Below are positions 32,365 to 44,406 of a DNA stretch of 64,000 bases, piece by piece. Both the position numbers and the translations under genes were made by a program. The notes under the pieces are model-generated. The model was given only the letters and a program-made list of their open reading frames with translations. It was not told the DNA's origin and did no database searches. Position 1 is the first letter of the stretch. Each line of letters starts with the position of its first letter. Location: assembly GCF_008831285.2 (NCBI RefSeq), contig NC_045145.1, positions 8,990,802 through 9,054,801 of the forward strand, read 5' to 3'. This DNA comes from Nymphaea colorata. Lineage: Eukaryota; Streptophyta; Magnoliopsida; Nymphaeales; Nymphaeaceae.

Positions 32365-33680
32365 CGACAAATAATGTCTCAGAGTTTTAAACAGTGAGGT
32401 TTTTCTCGAGTTTAATATGGTAAGCTTGAAAAAAATACGAGAAAAATGTGGTAAATTTTTACAAATTTTAGAAAACTAAAAATGGGAGAAAATTAAAATA
32501 AGTAAGAAACTAATAACACAAACATCAAAAGATAAGTAGATTTTCAATAAATAAAAAATAAAAATAAAAAACTTTTTGACATTAATAAAATGAAAAAGCT
32601 GAAAAAAATGTGTTAAAAACGTGTTTTTTTTTGTTTTTAACATGTTTTTCAAAAACATACGTTTTTTAAAGTTTAAAACGGTAAATTAATTTATCGGGTT
32701 TTTTTTTCACGTTTTAAAAAAAAACGCTTTTTCTGTGACTATGGACTTGGGACAACTTAGGCCAGTGGCGTATTGAAAGCCATAGAACAGAAACAGACGT
32801 AGGAGCCAATTCTATTTGATGCACAATCAATCAAATTAAAAAAAAAATTGTTACTCCTTTGTCTGAAGTCTGGTTGAGTCGTGTAATATGTTGTTGGGAA
32901 GATAATTTCAAGACATTTTCAATGAGTATAGGCATGCAAGGATCCTACACCTTTATAGGACGATTTACTGGAAAAGCCACATATGAGGACAATTACCATA
33001 AGAATCGATAGTAACTCTCTCGTTCGGACTCTGATTGAGGCATGTAATATCTTGTTGGAAAGCTAACTTCAAGAATTTTTGAATGGATATGGATCGCAAA
33101 GGTCTGTCGTCATTTGGTGTGGTTGATTTGTTGGGAAAATGATGAATGTGTTTCTGCATAATAGGATGTATAGGTCTTCAGATTGTACAAGTCTAACAAT
33201 GAATGAAGGCATGCCTACATAAGCACATGCATGCCTGGTCTTTGCAAGGAAACAATTCAAAAACTAAATTCAAATTTGAAATTCCCTTCTAAAGATGTTT
33301 CCTAATTAAGACGACACCAATTAAGGAGGGTTTCATTCCTAGAACCTGCACAGATCTGGCACACAAAGGAGAGCTGATGTTGTGTTCGGTTGGTGCATAG
33401 GTGACGTGTTCGGCTGAAGTGGCACTCTAAAAATGGCATGAATGGCTGGCTCACATGAAGACCGTATGGGAAACCGCATGGCATCTATGCTGGCAGTGCA
33501 TGGGAGGTGGGCACCAGCATGTGGGGGCCTGGGATGGGTCACCTAAAATGGCACCAAGTCTGATTGAGGTGGCAACCTGCATGGAGCTTAGTGTTGGGTC
33601 ATAAAGGCTGCTGACTGGACCAGAATGCGCACTAGCAGTGGGCTCGAACTCGGGTACACCAGCTTGGGTTGGGACAACTT
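32361..33680. other. Unassigned stretch with imperfect repeats
   Basis: No gene recognised. Two similar stretches of about 70 bases (about 32865-32930 and 33018-33090, both with TGTAATAT.TTGTTGG) suggest an old duplication. A 26-bp exact direct repeat is at 32747-32772 and 33669-33694. Confidence 0.45.
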
Positions 33681-33681
33681 A

Positions 33682-33853
33682 GGCCAGTGGCGTAGCCACA
33701 TTGTGACTCGTGTGGGCAGTTGCCCACATCAGTATTTTAAATGTTATTTATTTTTAAATGAGAATTTTAAATATTTATATATAAGTGCCCCACCAAATTT
33801 GAGTATTTTTAAACAAGTGCCCCACCAATAAATTTTTCTAGCTCCGCTACTAA
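33682..33853. mobile_element. Small MITE-like element, hAT-type ends
   Basis: Begins CAGTGGCGTAGCCA and ends TAGCTCCGCTACT, imperfect inverted termini of the CAGTGGCGGAGCC kind. The flanks ACTTAGGC and ACTTGGGT agree at 6 of 8 bases, compatible with a decayed 8-bp duplication. It is too short to code for a transposase. The end motif resembles that of the hAT remnant at 45710. Confidence 0.5.
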
Positions 33854-35717
33854 CTTGGGTCCGACTTCCTGAGGTACTGGTCTGTTGCTGTGCTCCATCA
33901 GAATGTGGGCGGAGCTGCTCTTGGCTAATGCTAGTGCGGGGGTGAGTTAGCCTCCTTCCAGTCTCAAGCACGGTAGTTGGCCGATGGAGGCGGGCTGTGT
34001 TGCATGTAGGACATGGGTGCTTACTGAATCGGTAGTTTCACCGATTCAGCTCCTGATTCAATTCTGATGACACTCGGCGCAGCTAGCTCTTTCGTATTTA
34101 ACCTCACTTCTACACGTAAAATGTATAGTTTAATGTCCAAAACCGTACATTAAAAAAAAATCATGAAAATGATAGTTGTTTCATATTTAGCCTCACTTAT
34201 TCACATAAAATGTATAGTTTAATGTCCAAATCCATACATTAAAAAAAATCATGAAAATAACAAATTTACATTCTCGTTTTTATGAGCCCGTAAATTTTTA
34301 TCTAGATGTTAGAGTTTTCACAAATTTTCTTTTTGTGCTTTAACTTTCTAGTATTTTGCATTAATCTAAATCGCTTTAGTTATTTAATTTTTTAACCTTA
34401 ATATGCATAGTATAGTTGATTGGACTGGTGGCGGGTTAGAAGCAGAGGGCGAGTCGGGGCCTTACCCTCCCCTTAGATTTTAAAAAATTAAAAAAATATA
34501 CATGTAATTTTAAAAAATATTAATCTAATAAAATTTACAAAATTTTATTTCGACCCTTAATAAAATTTTGAAACTATAGTTCGACACTTTCAACGAAAAA
34601 CTCCTAACTCTGTTCTTGCTGGTGGCACATAAACAACCCATCACTAGTTTGATGTTCAAAGGAGCTATGCTACAAAAACAACACATCATTAATTCAATGT
34701 TCATAGACACTACACTCCTACATCATAAGGAGCTTGAGAGAATGCAAAGATAAAGGTGCACTGTCTTCTTATGAGTTACTGATGCAATCTTTGACTTAAT
34801 GGAATAAGTAGCACTGCAGAGTTATTTGTTGGCCGGTGAGGGCTGCTGCTTCCTCCAACCAATATCCATGAAAAATTTTATTACGAGTAGTTGGATTTGG
34901 TTCCTGAAAGATGTAGTGCCCACTCCAGACTCACTAGTGCTGTGTGAGCACCAAACCTACTAAAGCTAGTGCCATATTGGAAGAGTTTCGACACTTTTTT
35001 GAGCGGCGAGAACGTGCATTCGTAGCCCCACTTCGTTGGGAAACTGCCACGTCATCAATATCATGATGTGGACTTAGTCTATTGTGTCTCACCTTTTCTG
35101 TAAAAGTGACATGGACTCAACCCACGATTTTGGTGCCTACATCATCTAAAAGAAGTTTGGTGGGAGCTTGAGTCGCGTGGGCCCCAACCAGATCGTGTCA
35201 TATATATCCGGAATAACTTCGACGAGGAATCCCATTAAAAAAATCGGTTCCTTTGATTACCGATGTGTATGCAAATGATGGGATGCTTTGGATTTGCCGA
35301 CAAAAATCAAAGAGATCTGTTTGGGGAAATGTTTGTTTTTTGTTTTTTTTTTCTATAATTTCAAAAGAAAAAATATTATCTTTTGTGATTTTCTTTTGTA
35401 GTTTTTTGGCTAAATTGAAAAGAAAATTATGTTGTTTAAAATGATAAGAATGTGATCTAATGTTGGAGAGTGACATTGGAAATAAAAAGTTTCAAATGAA
35501 CGTTGTTAGGCCGGATTATATGTGTTAAGTGGCCAATTGAGGTGTTCTACCGTTTTCTATGAGGTATTTTTTTTCTTTTTCATGAAATCACTTTTTTATT
35601 ATTATTTTTTAGGGTAAGTGCATCCCTTAGGGCTGTCATTTTTTATTTTACTTTTATCCATGTAGATGGGAGACTTTTAGTTTATCTTCAAAAATATAAA
35701 TGTTTGTCATTTCTAGA
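33854..35717. other. Unassigned stretch with a tandem duplication
   Basis: No gene recognised. Two tandem copies of an 89-bp unit lie at about 34091-34264 (CCTCACTT start, ATGTATAGTTTAATGTCC core). Confidence 0.45.
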
Positions 35718-36175
35718 CTCTAGCGTAGGGATGCCAACATATCCAATTTAAATCGGTTATTCGAGCAAACCAATCCGAAAAGATCAGATATGGAAAAAAA
35801 ATTAATATCTGATTAAGAAATCAGATCATATTTGAGTTTGAGAAATGACATCCAATTTGATTTGGATTTGAATTCAGATGTACATAAATATCTGATCGGG
35901 TTCAGATTCCGATCAGATTTATTTTTAGACAAATATCTTATATCTAATGCTCTTACATTTTGGGTTCAAAATTTGGATTCGGGTTCAATATAAATGTAAA
36001 AATCAGATTTGGATAGGATTCGAAATGTGAAATCAGATATCAGATTCAGATATGACTTTTATTTATTCGTAGTCGAATCTGAATTTGAATCCAATATGTG
36101 AATATCAAAAAAAAAAAAAACGGATATGGCGTATATCTAATTCGAATATGATTTGTTGACATCCCTACTCTAGCG
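35718..36175. mobile_element. hAT-type MITE with 8-bp TSD
   Basis: Element 35726-36167 (442 bp), ends TAGGGATGCCAACA and TGTTGACATCCCTA (one mismatch), flanked by the identical 8-bp duplication CTCTAGCG (35718-35725 and 36168-36175). The inside is made of AT-rich GGATTTGGAT / CAGATATC-type repeats without coding capacity. The 8-bp duplication points to hAT transposase. Confidence 0.9.
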
Positions 36176-37272
36176 TACTATCTCTTGTCACATGGTCATG
36201 ACATATTACATGCTCGCAAAAGTTCTGGCTTAAATGAAGAAAATCATCATTTTTTTAAAAAAACATGAACAAAAGGTAAGGTTACTAATAAGAAAGTGTT
36301 AATAAATATTTTCCAAAGATATTTTTTAAGTCACTGTTATTAAAAGCGCCATCACAGGTTGGACATTAAATGATTAAATAACATCATGTTCTTGTTCTAG
36401 GAATCAATATGCAAATGTAGATGTTGTTTTTAGATCCAAAAATTAGGCATAATAACATTGTATCTTTTGAAATAAAATGTGTTTGTTCTTAAACAAACAT
36501 ATACTACAAAAACACAATTTTTTCTTATAAAACACCCACTAAGTTGGGTGTTTAGCAGGTAGAACACCGTTTAACTGTTCCACTATTCTATCGCAAATAA
36601 ATTTGTGGAATATTGCATCCAAGCGTTCTATGAATCTGCTTCATTCATTTTTAGGATAGATCCATAGAATTCTAAAGTAGAGTTTCTATTATCAAACACC
36701 CCCTTAAAAGGCTCACGATGTCTATCTTTGAACTATTTCAGCTACTACTTATTTTGTAATGTTCAACAACTGAGACCAACATTTAGTATGCAACATTTAG
36801 TATCTAACCTTTGTAAGCTAAACTAAGAATAAAATTTCCCAAATTTACAACCAAACTGTTTCCACCCTAATTTGTAGCACAAACAAGCAACAGGATTTGT
36901 AGATTAATTGGAAAACTTTAGATAGGGATTTGCATTTGAGTTTGCATAATTAAACTTGTTTAGGTATAAAGCTCAACTTGTGATGGCTCATGTACAGGGT
37001 TCATCTTTTTTTTTTTATTGCAGATAGTTGAATTTGGCATCTTTCATATATTTCTGCTATGTATTCTTGACATACTTTTAAAAATTCAAGTTATTCAACC
37101 ACTGTTTGCAGGACCTCTCAAGTATTGGTGCAAGAGAAGCAAAGTTGATGTACTATAATATTCAATAGCAATCTTATTTTGTGCTATTCTGTTTTTCTAA
37201 AATCCAATTAATTTTAAAACTTCACACCTTTTTCATTACCTTATATCGTTTTCTTTTGTACATGTTGCCCAT
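36176..37272. other. Unassigned AT-rich stretch
   Basis: No gene, repeat boundary or motif recognised. Confidence 0.4.
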
Positions 37273-38092
37273 AAAGTTGAAAATGACAAAGTTGTGTTGT
37301 TTTTTGTAATAGTTAAACAGAAGAACAAAAGTTTCATGAGCAAATTTACACTAAAATAAATGTAGGTCATTACTAATTGAATAACAAATTGTACTACTAC
37401 ACAAGAATAACTTAATAAGTTAACGAACAATATAATTTTTAACGGTTTTTAAAGACTCTTTTTCAATACGACAGAAAGGTGATGCCACTTAATGGGCTTT
37501 CTTTTTGGGAGTTTATCCCAATAAAAGTTGACTTGAGATTTTTATATCTTTTGTAAAGAAAACTAAATCCACACTACAAAATGACATTGCTGCCAGAAAT
37601 GGATTTTCAATGAGAAGATGAATGTTCATAAAAATTTATCTATATCAAACTTTATGTACAACATATACAAAAGAAACACGACAATTGTTATACTCCCTTA
37701 TAATTGCTATTCATTAAGAAAACATTTTTCCTTTTTTTACTAGGCAAATTTTGAAATGAGAAACTGCATGTGGGGCCTTCGCACACCCCAACCCATGGGT
37801 GGCCCTGTCTTTGATGTCAACTAATTTTATGTGACATTATTTTATACTTCTTGCTCCTTTGACTGTCCACCAAAAGTGGGAGTGGTCATTGTTTCTTTAA
37901 GCTTTATTAGCGTCATGTTCACTTATGTGACTACTTATCTTTATATTGCTCTCATTCACTTATGTGACTAAATTACTAAGTTGACAAACACCTACACTCT
38001 ATGAGTTTTATAAGGTGACTGCCCTCTTCATAAATCCTGCAACCTGTAAAGAATCTCCAGTCACGCCTATTCAGGTACTAAGGTCTCGGATG
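37273..38092. repeat. Duplicated block A, copy 2
   Basis: Same-orientation copy of 10176-10954, slightly longer because of small insertions (about 37716-37752). It ends about 170 bases before the exportin-like exon. Confidence 0.85.
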
Positions 38093-38249
38093 TTAAAATT
38101 GTTTTCCTCTTATACTGGAATTTTATGCAACCCTCATCTATGTTTTTTAATAGTGCACCATGCTGACTTCGTTAGGTAGTTGGCAGTGTATCATATATGA
38201 CCGTTTATCCATCTTGCAAACTTACTGTCTATGCTACTTAAGCATATGT

Positions 38250-38420
38250 GGTTTCTCTCTTCGGGCAACATCAGGTCATTATTCTATTGGACTCAAGCTT
38301 TTAAATCAGCTTGTTGCAGAAATAAATCGGGCAAGTCCTCATCATCGATCTTACAATCATGTTTGTTATGAGTTTCAAGAGCATATTAACTGGCGTTTCA
38401 TGAACATTTGTATTGTTAAT
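38250..38420 (+). pseudogene. Exportin-7-like (RanBP16) exon fragment
   Basis: An open frame reads RATSGHYSIGLKLLNQLVAE, close to the plant exportin-7 segment A-T-S-x-H-Y-x-I-G-L-K-x-L-N-Q-L-V. After about INRASPHHRS the match weakens and then fades. Exportin-7 is a nuclear transport receptor built from HEAT repeats. No other exon of that gene was found nearby, so this looks like an isolated piece. The assignment rests on about 20 residues from memory of the family and needs a search. Confidence 0.5.
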
Positions 38421-39789
38421 GGGTGTACCTTTTCTGTACGCGCACTAACTGGACTGTCTTATAACGTCAGTGAAATGGGATACCATTTTCTTGGTTAATG
38501 GTGTTGGTCTGTGTCTGTGACTTGGAAATGTCTGGAGATTCCCAACTTTTCTGTTGCTGGCTACTTGTTGAGTTATGATTTTGTGACAGAGAAAAAAAGG
38601 AAAGGGATCTTCTTGAAGCAATATAATGGTTGAGGAAAGTTGGTGATTCCTATAAATATCTTAGTTATAACTTGTGTCTTTTTTGGAATGAATTTGGTGG
38701 TTGAAATCCCTTGGTTCCTGGTCCCTTGTCCAAGCAGTTGCATGTGATACTGATTATTCGTTGGATGATAAACTAGGAACATATCATGTTCTTTTGGGTG
38801 GTCATTAATTTTACCATAACAGGAGATGAAACCACAGTTTCACTTGCAGAAGAAAAGTTAGATGTCATGAAATAGAGGTCACAAGGGAAATGTCCCCATA
38901 CCCGTGTCGGTATGTTGGTGCAGGATGGTGGGTTTCTGAAGATACGGGTAATAATACAATAGGGCAAACCTTATGCATCTGTGAATAAGTAATGCATTTC
39001 ATCCTCCTCTTTTAGTAATCCTTCAAGTGACAACAAATGTTGGATGTAGTATTGTTCTTTGACCCCATGTATTTTGATTCATGGTGTGCCAATTTTCCAA
39101 AGAATGTTTGGAACACAACATTTACTTGCTTCGTCTTCAGAAAGTTGTAGTATATGCCAATATTGGAGATAACTAGCAATGTTATAGTTCTTTTCGGAAT
39201 GCCCCCTCCATAATGAAATGCTTTTTTCAATGCTACCAAGGCCAACGACAGCTCTCAGCTAACTACTAGGAAGCGACGCGTTGCCAATAAACATATTGGA
39301 AATTGAAATGCAGTCATTGACCATGACAGGGGTTGTTGCCAATAGTATGAATGATAGCGATTTTTCCATTTTGACACCAATTGGTTGTCTACTTAATCTG
39401 CAAAGATAATAGTCCATTAGTTTGAATATGTAATTGAATATGCATGTATATATGACATTATGAAACTGCAAAATTTAGCTGCCAATGTGCCATGCTTTGA
39501 TATCTTGCATGAACTTTTAGATTGCAAAGAAAATTCTTCAAATGTTGTTGCTTGCCAATAGAACCATGTAAATTGCATCTACATGTTTAAAAGTGGTGAA
39601 ATTGCTAAAGATGGAGAACATGAGTATTATGTTAAGCTAGTGCATGAAAGAATGAGAAGTGGATTTGGAGTGGTTCAACATGAAGCCTACATCTACTATC
39701 TCCCTGCTCTCTTAACCTTCATCATGGGAGAGAGTTAACTTATATTGAAATGATTAATACTTTTATATCTTTTTTTCCTTGGATCCATA
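38421..39789. other. Unassigned stretch
   Basis: No gene recognised. It may include the outer end (LTR) of the minus-strand copia remnant that follows, but I could not find matching LTR ends. Confidence 0.4.
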
Positions 39790-40239
39790 TTTACATATCC
39801 TTCCAATGTGGATCATGATCCCAAGAAGTGCCTCATGAAGATATCTGCAATATAAAGATATGTTTCAACATATGCTACTGCTAGTTCTTGGTTTGCAACT
39901 CTTTAACTAATAAAATGACAACCAATTTTCACATGTACTGTTTGTATGATACTAGACTCATGATCAAGTATTTAGATCATAAATTATCACATTTCAAGAC
40001 TGTTGGACTCCTCTTTGAGACCTAATTATTCAAAAGGGACTCTAAGGCTTTAGATGCTGCTCTAGCGTCTTCCCTGGTGAATGAATGCACCATAGTTTTC
40101 TATTTAGAGGAAGATCATGATATTTTTATTGTTTTCCAAGAATGTTGCATTATACTTATTGATATCATATCATCTAGGCGTCCCACCTAATCTGCATTAA
40201 ATATAAACAATTATTTTTTTAATTGAAAATAATAAGTCA
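39790..40239 (-). pseudogene. copia RNase H remnant
   Basis: Weak blocks in mixed frames: RLGGTPRRYD, KCDNL, and CHFIS then RVANQELAVAYVET and ADIF, at places expected for copia RNase H (C-D-N, H-F-I-R, A-D-I-F-T-K). It is heavily mutated. Confidence 0.6.
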
Positions 40240-40960
40240 TATTAAATTGTATCCTTCATAGATAAAATATTATCTTGACATAGCTCAAATGCTCATGAGA
40301 AGGATTCTACATGTATTGACAAACCTTTTTAACTGCATATGTAAAGCTTGGCCGAGTGAAAGTGGCATACTAAAGCCCTCTCACAATACTTCTATGCAAC
40401 GTTTCATCTTCAAAAGGCTCTCCATCAAATTTTTGACAAGGTATAACTTGTCCATAGGATGTTAATAGAGTTACATTCTATCATCTTTGCCCATTTAAGA
40501 AGATCAAGAATATATTATCTTTGCATTTTCAACGTACTTCATTTTTTCTTCCATTGCTTCTACATCCATGAAGCTTTTGAGTGGACCCATATCTCTAATG
40601 GACAATTTGGACCCAAATCTGTCCACAACAATTACACTTCAAAGGGAGAGCTTTGTGCAACAATAGACATCCATATAAATTAGAAGATAATATTATTATA
40701 TTCATTGTTATTGAAAATTAAAAATGGTGAAGATAATTTTGAAGTCTTTCAAACAAACCTCTTAGAGCTTGGTTTAAAACATATCTTGCCTTTTGCAGTT
40801 TGCGAACATGGTACAAACATGTTTTATGCTCTAAACTTTGCATTTGACTTTGTATATCGAGCCTTCTTGAGGAACCATGAAGAAAAATATTATTAATGTC
40901 TAGTTGACAAATGTCACTTCCTCTAGAAATAGTAATAACAATAGTTATTTCTTTCATGAT
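40240..40960 (-). pseudogene. copia reverse transcriptase remnant
   Basis: The frame 40957-40718 reads ISRGSDICQLDINNIFLHG, with a catalytic-type Asp in QLDINN, and ends QALRGLFERLQNYL. In the next 480 bases shifted frames give SKFDGEPFEDETLHRSIV, ATFTRP and AVKKVCQYM. The Y-V-D-D box itself is not visible. Confidence 0.8.
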
Positions 40961-41260
40961 AGAGTCATTTCCCTCTATTGACTATATCCTTTCGCCGAAA
41001 GTCGAACTTTATCTAGAGCAATAGATTGATTTGAATATCTTTAATTTATAAATCCATTTACATCTTATTATATTTCATGAATTCATTGCATTGGTCTAGA
41101 CACATGTTTTATTCTTATGTAGAGCTCTAATTTCTACTTTTGTAACTTAAACCATTTGGGATTTCCTTCCTCCTAAGTCCTTAATTTGTTCTACTTTTTC
41201 ATGGTAGTTTGCATGAAAACTCATTTGGAATCTCAGTACCCCGTCCATGTATCAAGTTAC

Positions 41261-41626
41261 CATATGATTAAGGGTGGGTGTCGGGCCGGGCCGCTGGTGG
41301 GCCGGCCCGGCCCGGCCCGGCCCGGCCTGGGCTTGGGCCAGCATTTTCCGGGCCCGGGCCGGGTCTGGGCCCGATAGCCCGCCCGGTACGGCCCGTTTAA
41401 GTTTAAAAAATATATATTTTTTAAATTTTTTTATTTTTATAATATATATTTATTTTTAATAAATATATTTTACATTTAAAAAAATTATTTTATGATTAAA
41501 AAATTATTTTTTATTTTTAAATGGGTCGGGTCGGGCCCGGGCCAAGACCCGGGCTATCGGGCCGGGCCAAGACCCGGGCTATCGGGCCGGGCCCGGGCCG
41601 GGCCGATGCCCACCCTTACATATGAT
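41261..41626. mobile_element. GC-rich hAT-type MITE with 8-bp TSD
   Basis: Element 41269-41618 (350 bp), flanked by CATATGAT on both sides (41261-41268 and 41619-41626). The termini are inverted copies: TAAGGGTGGG at the left, CCCACCCTTA at the right, extended by GGGCCGGGCC arms of about 100 bases. The centre (about 41400-41520) is AT-rich. Inside the right arm, AAGACCCGGGCTATCGGGCC repeats in tandem. It cannot code. It lies within the older copia remnant and therefore came later. Confidence 0.92.
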
Positions 41627-42304
41627 GTGTTTTGGTAGCTACTTGATGGTAGCTTTAATGAGTGAGAATCTCTACAACTAATTGAGTTATAGATGAATTC
41701 AACTAACTGTTATGAACCAAGTATAAATTCTTATCTTGAATGGGATCACAACATGAATATGATCCATAGTCTAATTCAATATGAACTTGTTAGCTGCTTC
41801 CCTTCAATATCAGTGGGTGGGGGACTGGACAATGATGTAGCATGGGCTTCATATGAGCTAAAATGGGTGCAGTCTCATTGCCTTATTGGGAGGAGATTCA
41901 AGTATAGAAATCTTACTTCGTAATGGGAGGTTGTATTAATTGAAAATGGCATGTTGGAAGATATATACACTCATTTGAAAGTTGGTTCAAAGAAAAGTCA
42001 ACCTTTGGTTAAGAGCCATAACCCGAAAACCAACATGCTTTAAATTGAATTCCATCTTATTGTGACCATAAGGTATGAGAAGGGGTTGGAAAAGTGCTTC
42101 CAAAATTTGAAAAAGATTGAACAAAGGTGGGACTTGAGAAGTCATTTATATGAGGATTTGCCATGTAAAGTTTGACTTGGAATCAGTAAAGAAGGCAGAC
42201 AGCAGTTTTGAATGTATCTACCGCAAAGTTTGTCGATGTTTCCTTCCTACAGCTCCATTTTCTTGTGTAGTGTGTATCTAAAAGATAATATTCATGTTCC
42301 ATGG

Positions 42305-42310
<6 letters not shown>

Positions 42311-42346
<36 letters not shown>
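42311..42346. repeat. (AT)n microsatellite
   Basis: An uninterrupted run of AT dinucleotides of about 36 bases. Confidence 0.95.
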
Positions 42347-42350
<4 letters not shown>

Positions 42351-42359
42351 CAAAAGGAG

Positions 42360-42530
42360 GTTGCTAGTAATTTTACCTTTGGCATTGGTATGAGAAATTT
42401 TAATGTCACTACCAAATTTGCTTCCCAATAGTGTATTTAAAAGCTTCAAAACATGCTTGAGTTTCATATGGCACATACTGGAACATATACCCTTCATGAG
42501 ATACATGAGGTGAAAGGCCTCAAAGGTCTG
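42360..42530 (-). pseudogene. copia integrase remnant
   Basis: The minus-strand frame ends in DIKISHTNAKGKITSN, where the family has I-K-x-L-R-T/S-D-x-G-G-E-Y-x-S-N. The catalytic Asp is lost. Upstream, a shifted frame reads like ETQACFEAFKYTIGKQ. The resemblance is modest. Confidence 0.45.
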
Positions 42531-43064
42531 TATAAATTGGCATGTGTGGTGCTGAGGCACCAAATTTAATTTTATGGAACAGAAATCAATACCTTTTGTC
42601 AACTTAACAAATAGAAAAAGAGGAAACATTAATAAATAAGAAAAACTAATGAAACAGTGGGCCTCTAAATAAATAACATCTAAAGATTGGGATGACCCCA
42701 TTGGTATAGCAAAAAACGGTCACTCTTATTCATTTTGCTAAACAACAAAAGTAAACAAAGGTGGTGAGTTGAAATAATTTCTCCTGCATTAATGCCTATT
42801 GAGTTGTTCACATTTCATGCTCTTAACCACAAATTTAGTGGGATAAAATTAAAAAAAAAAGTTATTGTGAAATGCAAATCACTAGGAAGAAAGTAAGTTC
42901 CTTTTTTGTGCTTGGTGCATGAAGAACATTTTTTAGTGAAAATTTTGAGTGCATTTAGGATATACATGTCCTTGCATGGGTATAGCGACACCATTGCCCA
43001 AAATTACCTTATCATTGCTCCAGTGGTCCATGCAATTGCCTAAATTGGATGCATTTTTCATCAA

Positions 43065-43660
43065 TTTTGAATAGCACTGGTGTCAAGGTACCATATGGCA
43101 TCTTGGTTAGCTTTAGTAGCTTGTGCAGTGAATGCCTTCTGCATGTCGTAACACCATTTTACATAGTGGTTTTCATGACCACAATATTGGCACATTACTT
43201 GAAAGGGACCATTATTGTTGGCACTAAATATGTTTGTTTTGTCATATTTGCCTTTGCCTTTTCCCTTGTTTCACTTTCATTGTCCTCCCTTTGATTGAAC
43301 AAACAAAGATGTAGCTTTGAATTCATTGGGATGTCTAAATATGGGTTTCAAAATTTTTATTTTTTTTAATTGAGTAAAAGATCATAGATTTTTTAAAACA
43401 ATGAAAGATCCTTAAAAATAGCAATTGTCATAACGTGACTTTCATAGGAAGGAGAAAGTCGATTGAATGTATGCAGTGCAAGTTCATTACCACTAATGGC
43501 ATCATTGTCAATAGATAATAAATTAGATAAACACTTCACCTTTGTGAGATATTCAAACATTGTTATGGAAATTGGCAAAAGTTTTTGGCAAGAGCAATTC
43601 CAACCTTGATATCTACCATTGAAGATTATATTGTTATGACCTATGAAACTTTTGCAATAT
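43065..43660 (-). pseudogene. copia gag and zinc knuckle remnant
   Basis: The frame 43578-43393 reads FEYLTKVKCLSNLLSI and NRLSPSYESHVMTI, typical of the copia gag UBN2 domain. Downstream in another frame is a CCHC knuckle, CQYCGHENHYVKWC (about 43195-43150), followed by WYLDTSA (about 43090), the start of the protease with D-T-S in place of D-T/S-G. Confidence 0.8.
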
Positions 43661-43794
43661 CACCTCATGTATAAAGACTTGCCATGTACTTCATGTCATG
43701 AATTAATGAAGGAGTAATATTCTCCCTTTTGTGGACGTAGGCTAAGTTTAGGCAAACCATATAAGTGTAAGCTCATATTTTCCTATCTCTTTCA

Positions 43795-44280
43795 TACTGT
43801 CTACAAGCATTAATTTTGAATGAATGTCCCTATGCATATTGTGTTCATTGTTTTGCTCATAGATTACAACTTGCACTTGTTATAGCTTCAAAAGAAGTTA
43901 GCCATGTTCATAAATTTCTTGAACAGTCAACATATGTAATTAATGTTGTTAGTGCGAACAGTAAACGTAACGATGAATTGCATGAAGTTCAAGCAAATGA
44001 ATTTGCATTTAGAATTGTTATAGATGAACTTGAAACAGAAAGAGGACTTAATCAAATTGGATCACTACAACGGTCTGGTGATACTAAATGGGGATCTCAT
44101 TTTTTGTTTGTGTGCAGTTTAATAAAAATGTTCAATGCAACATGTGTAGTATTGGAAAATTTAAGAGATAATGGATCAACATCTCAAATACGGGGTGAGG
44201 GTCTTTCAGCTTACGACATGATCACATCCTTTTACTTTGTATTTATTTTACACTTGGTACAACAAATTTTGGGATAGAGT
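43795..44280 (+). pseudogene. hAT transposase, middle part (TTF/ZMYM1-like)
   Basis: The frame reads LILNECPYAYCVHCFAHRLQ, ALVIASKEV, RSGDTKWGSHFL and the rest of an RNase H-like hAT core in plant TTF-type zinc-finger (DUF4371) proteins. The C-x-x-C/H block CVHCFAHRLQLA and the W in DTKWGSH are family hallmarks. It stops at 44277 and then continues in the same protein sequence with another stop near 44368. Confidence 0.8.
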
Positions 44281-44406
44281 GATACTCTTTGTCAGTCATT
44301 GCAAAGGCAAAGACAAGACATTTTAAATGAAATGGCTATAGTTTATAATTCAAAAAATTTCCTATAAGAACTTAGGGAGAATAGTTGGGATTCATTTATA
44401 GATACT

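Larger units (their letters stand above)
39790..43670 (-). mobile_element. Decayed Ty1/copia element, minus strand
   Basis: Reading leftwards: gag (about 43670-43400), zinc knuckle and protease start (about 43260-43070), weak integrase (about 42530-42360), reverse transcriptase (40957-40718), its C-terminal region (about 40500-40240) and RNase H (about 40240-39790). The order is that of copia. Every part has stops and shifts. A MITE (41269-41618) sits between integrase and reverse transcriptase, and a long (AT)n run at 42311-42346. No LTR pair was found. It is a different, older family from the elements at 2743 and 15207. Confidence 0.8.

Noticed and set aside
41186-41459. Gly/Pro/Arg/Ala-rich frames
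   Set aside because: They translate the GGGCCGGGCC arm of the MITE.
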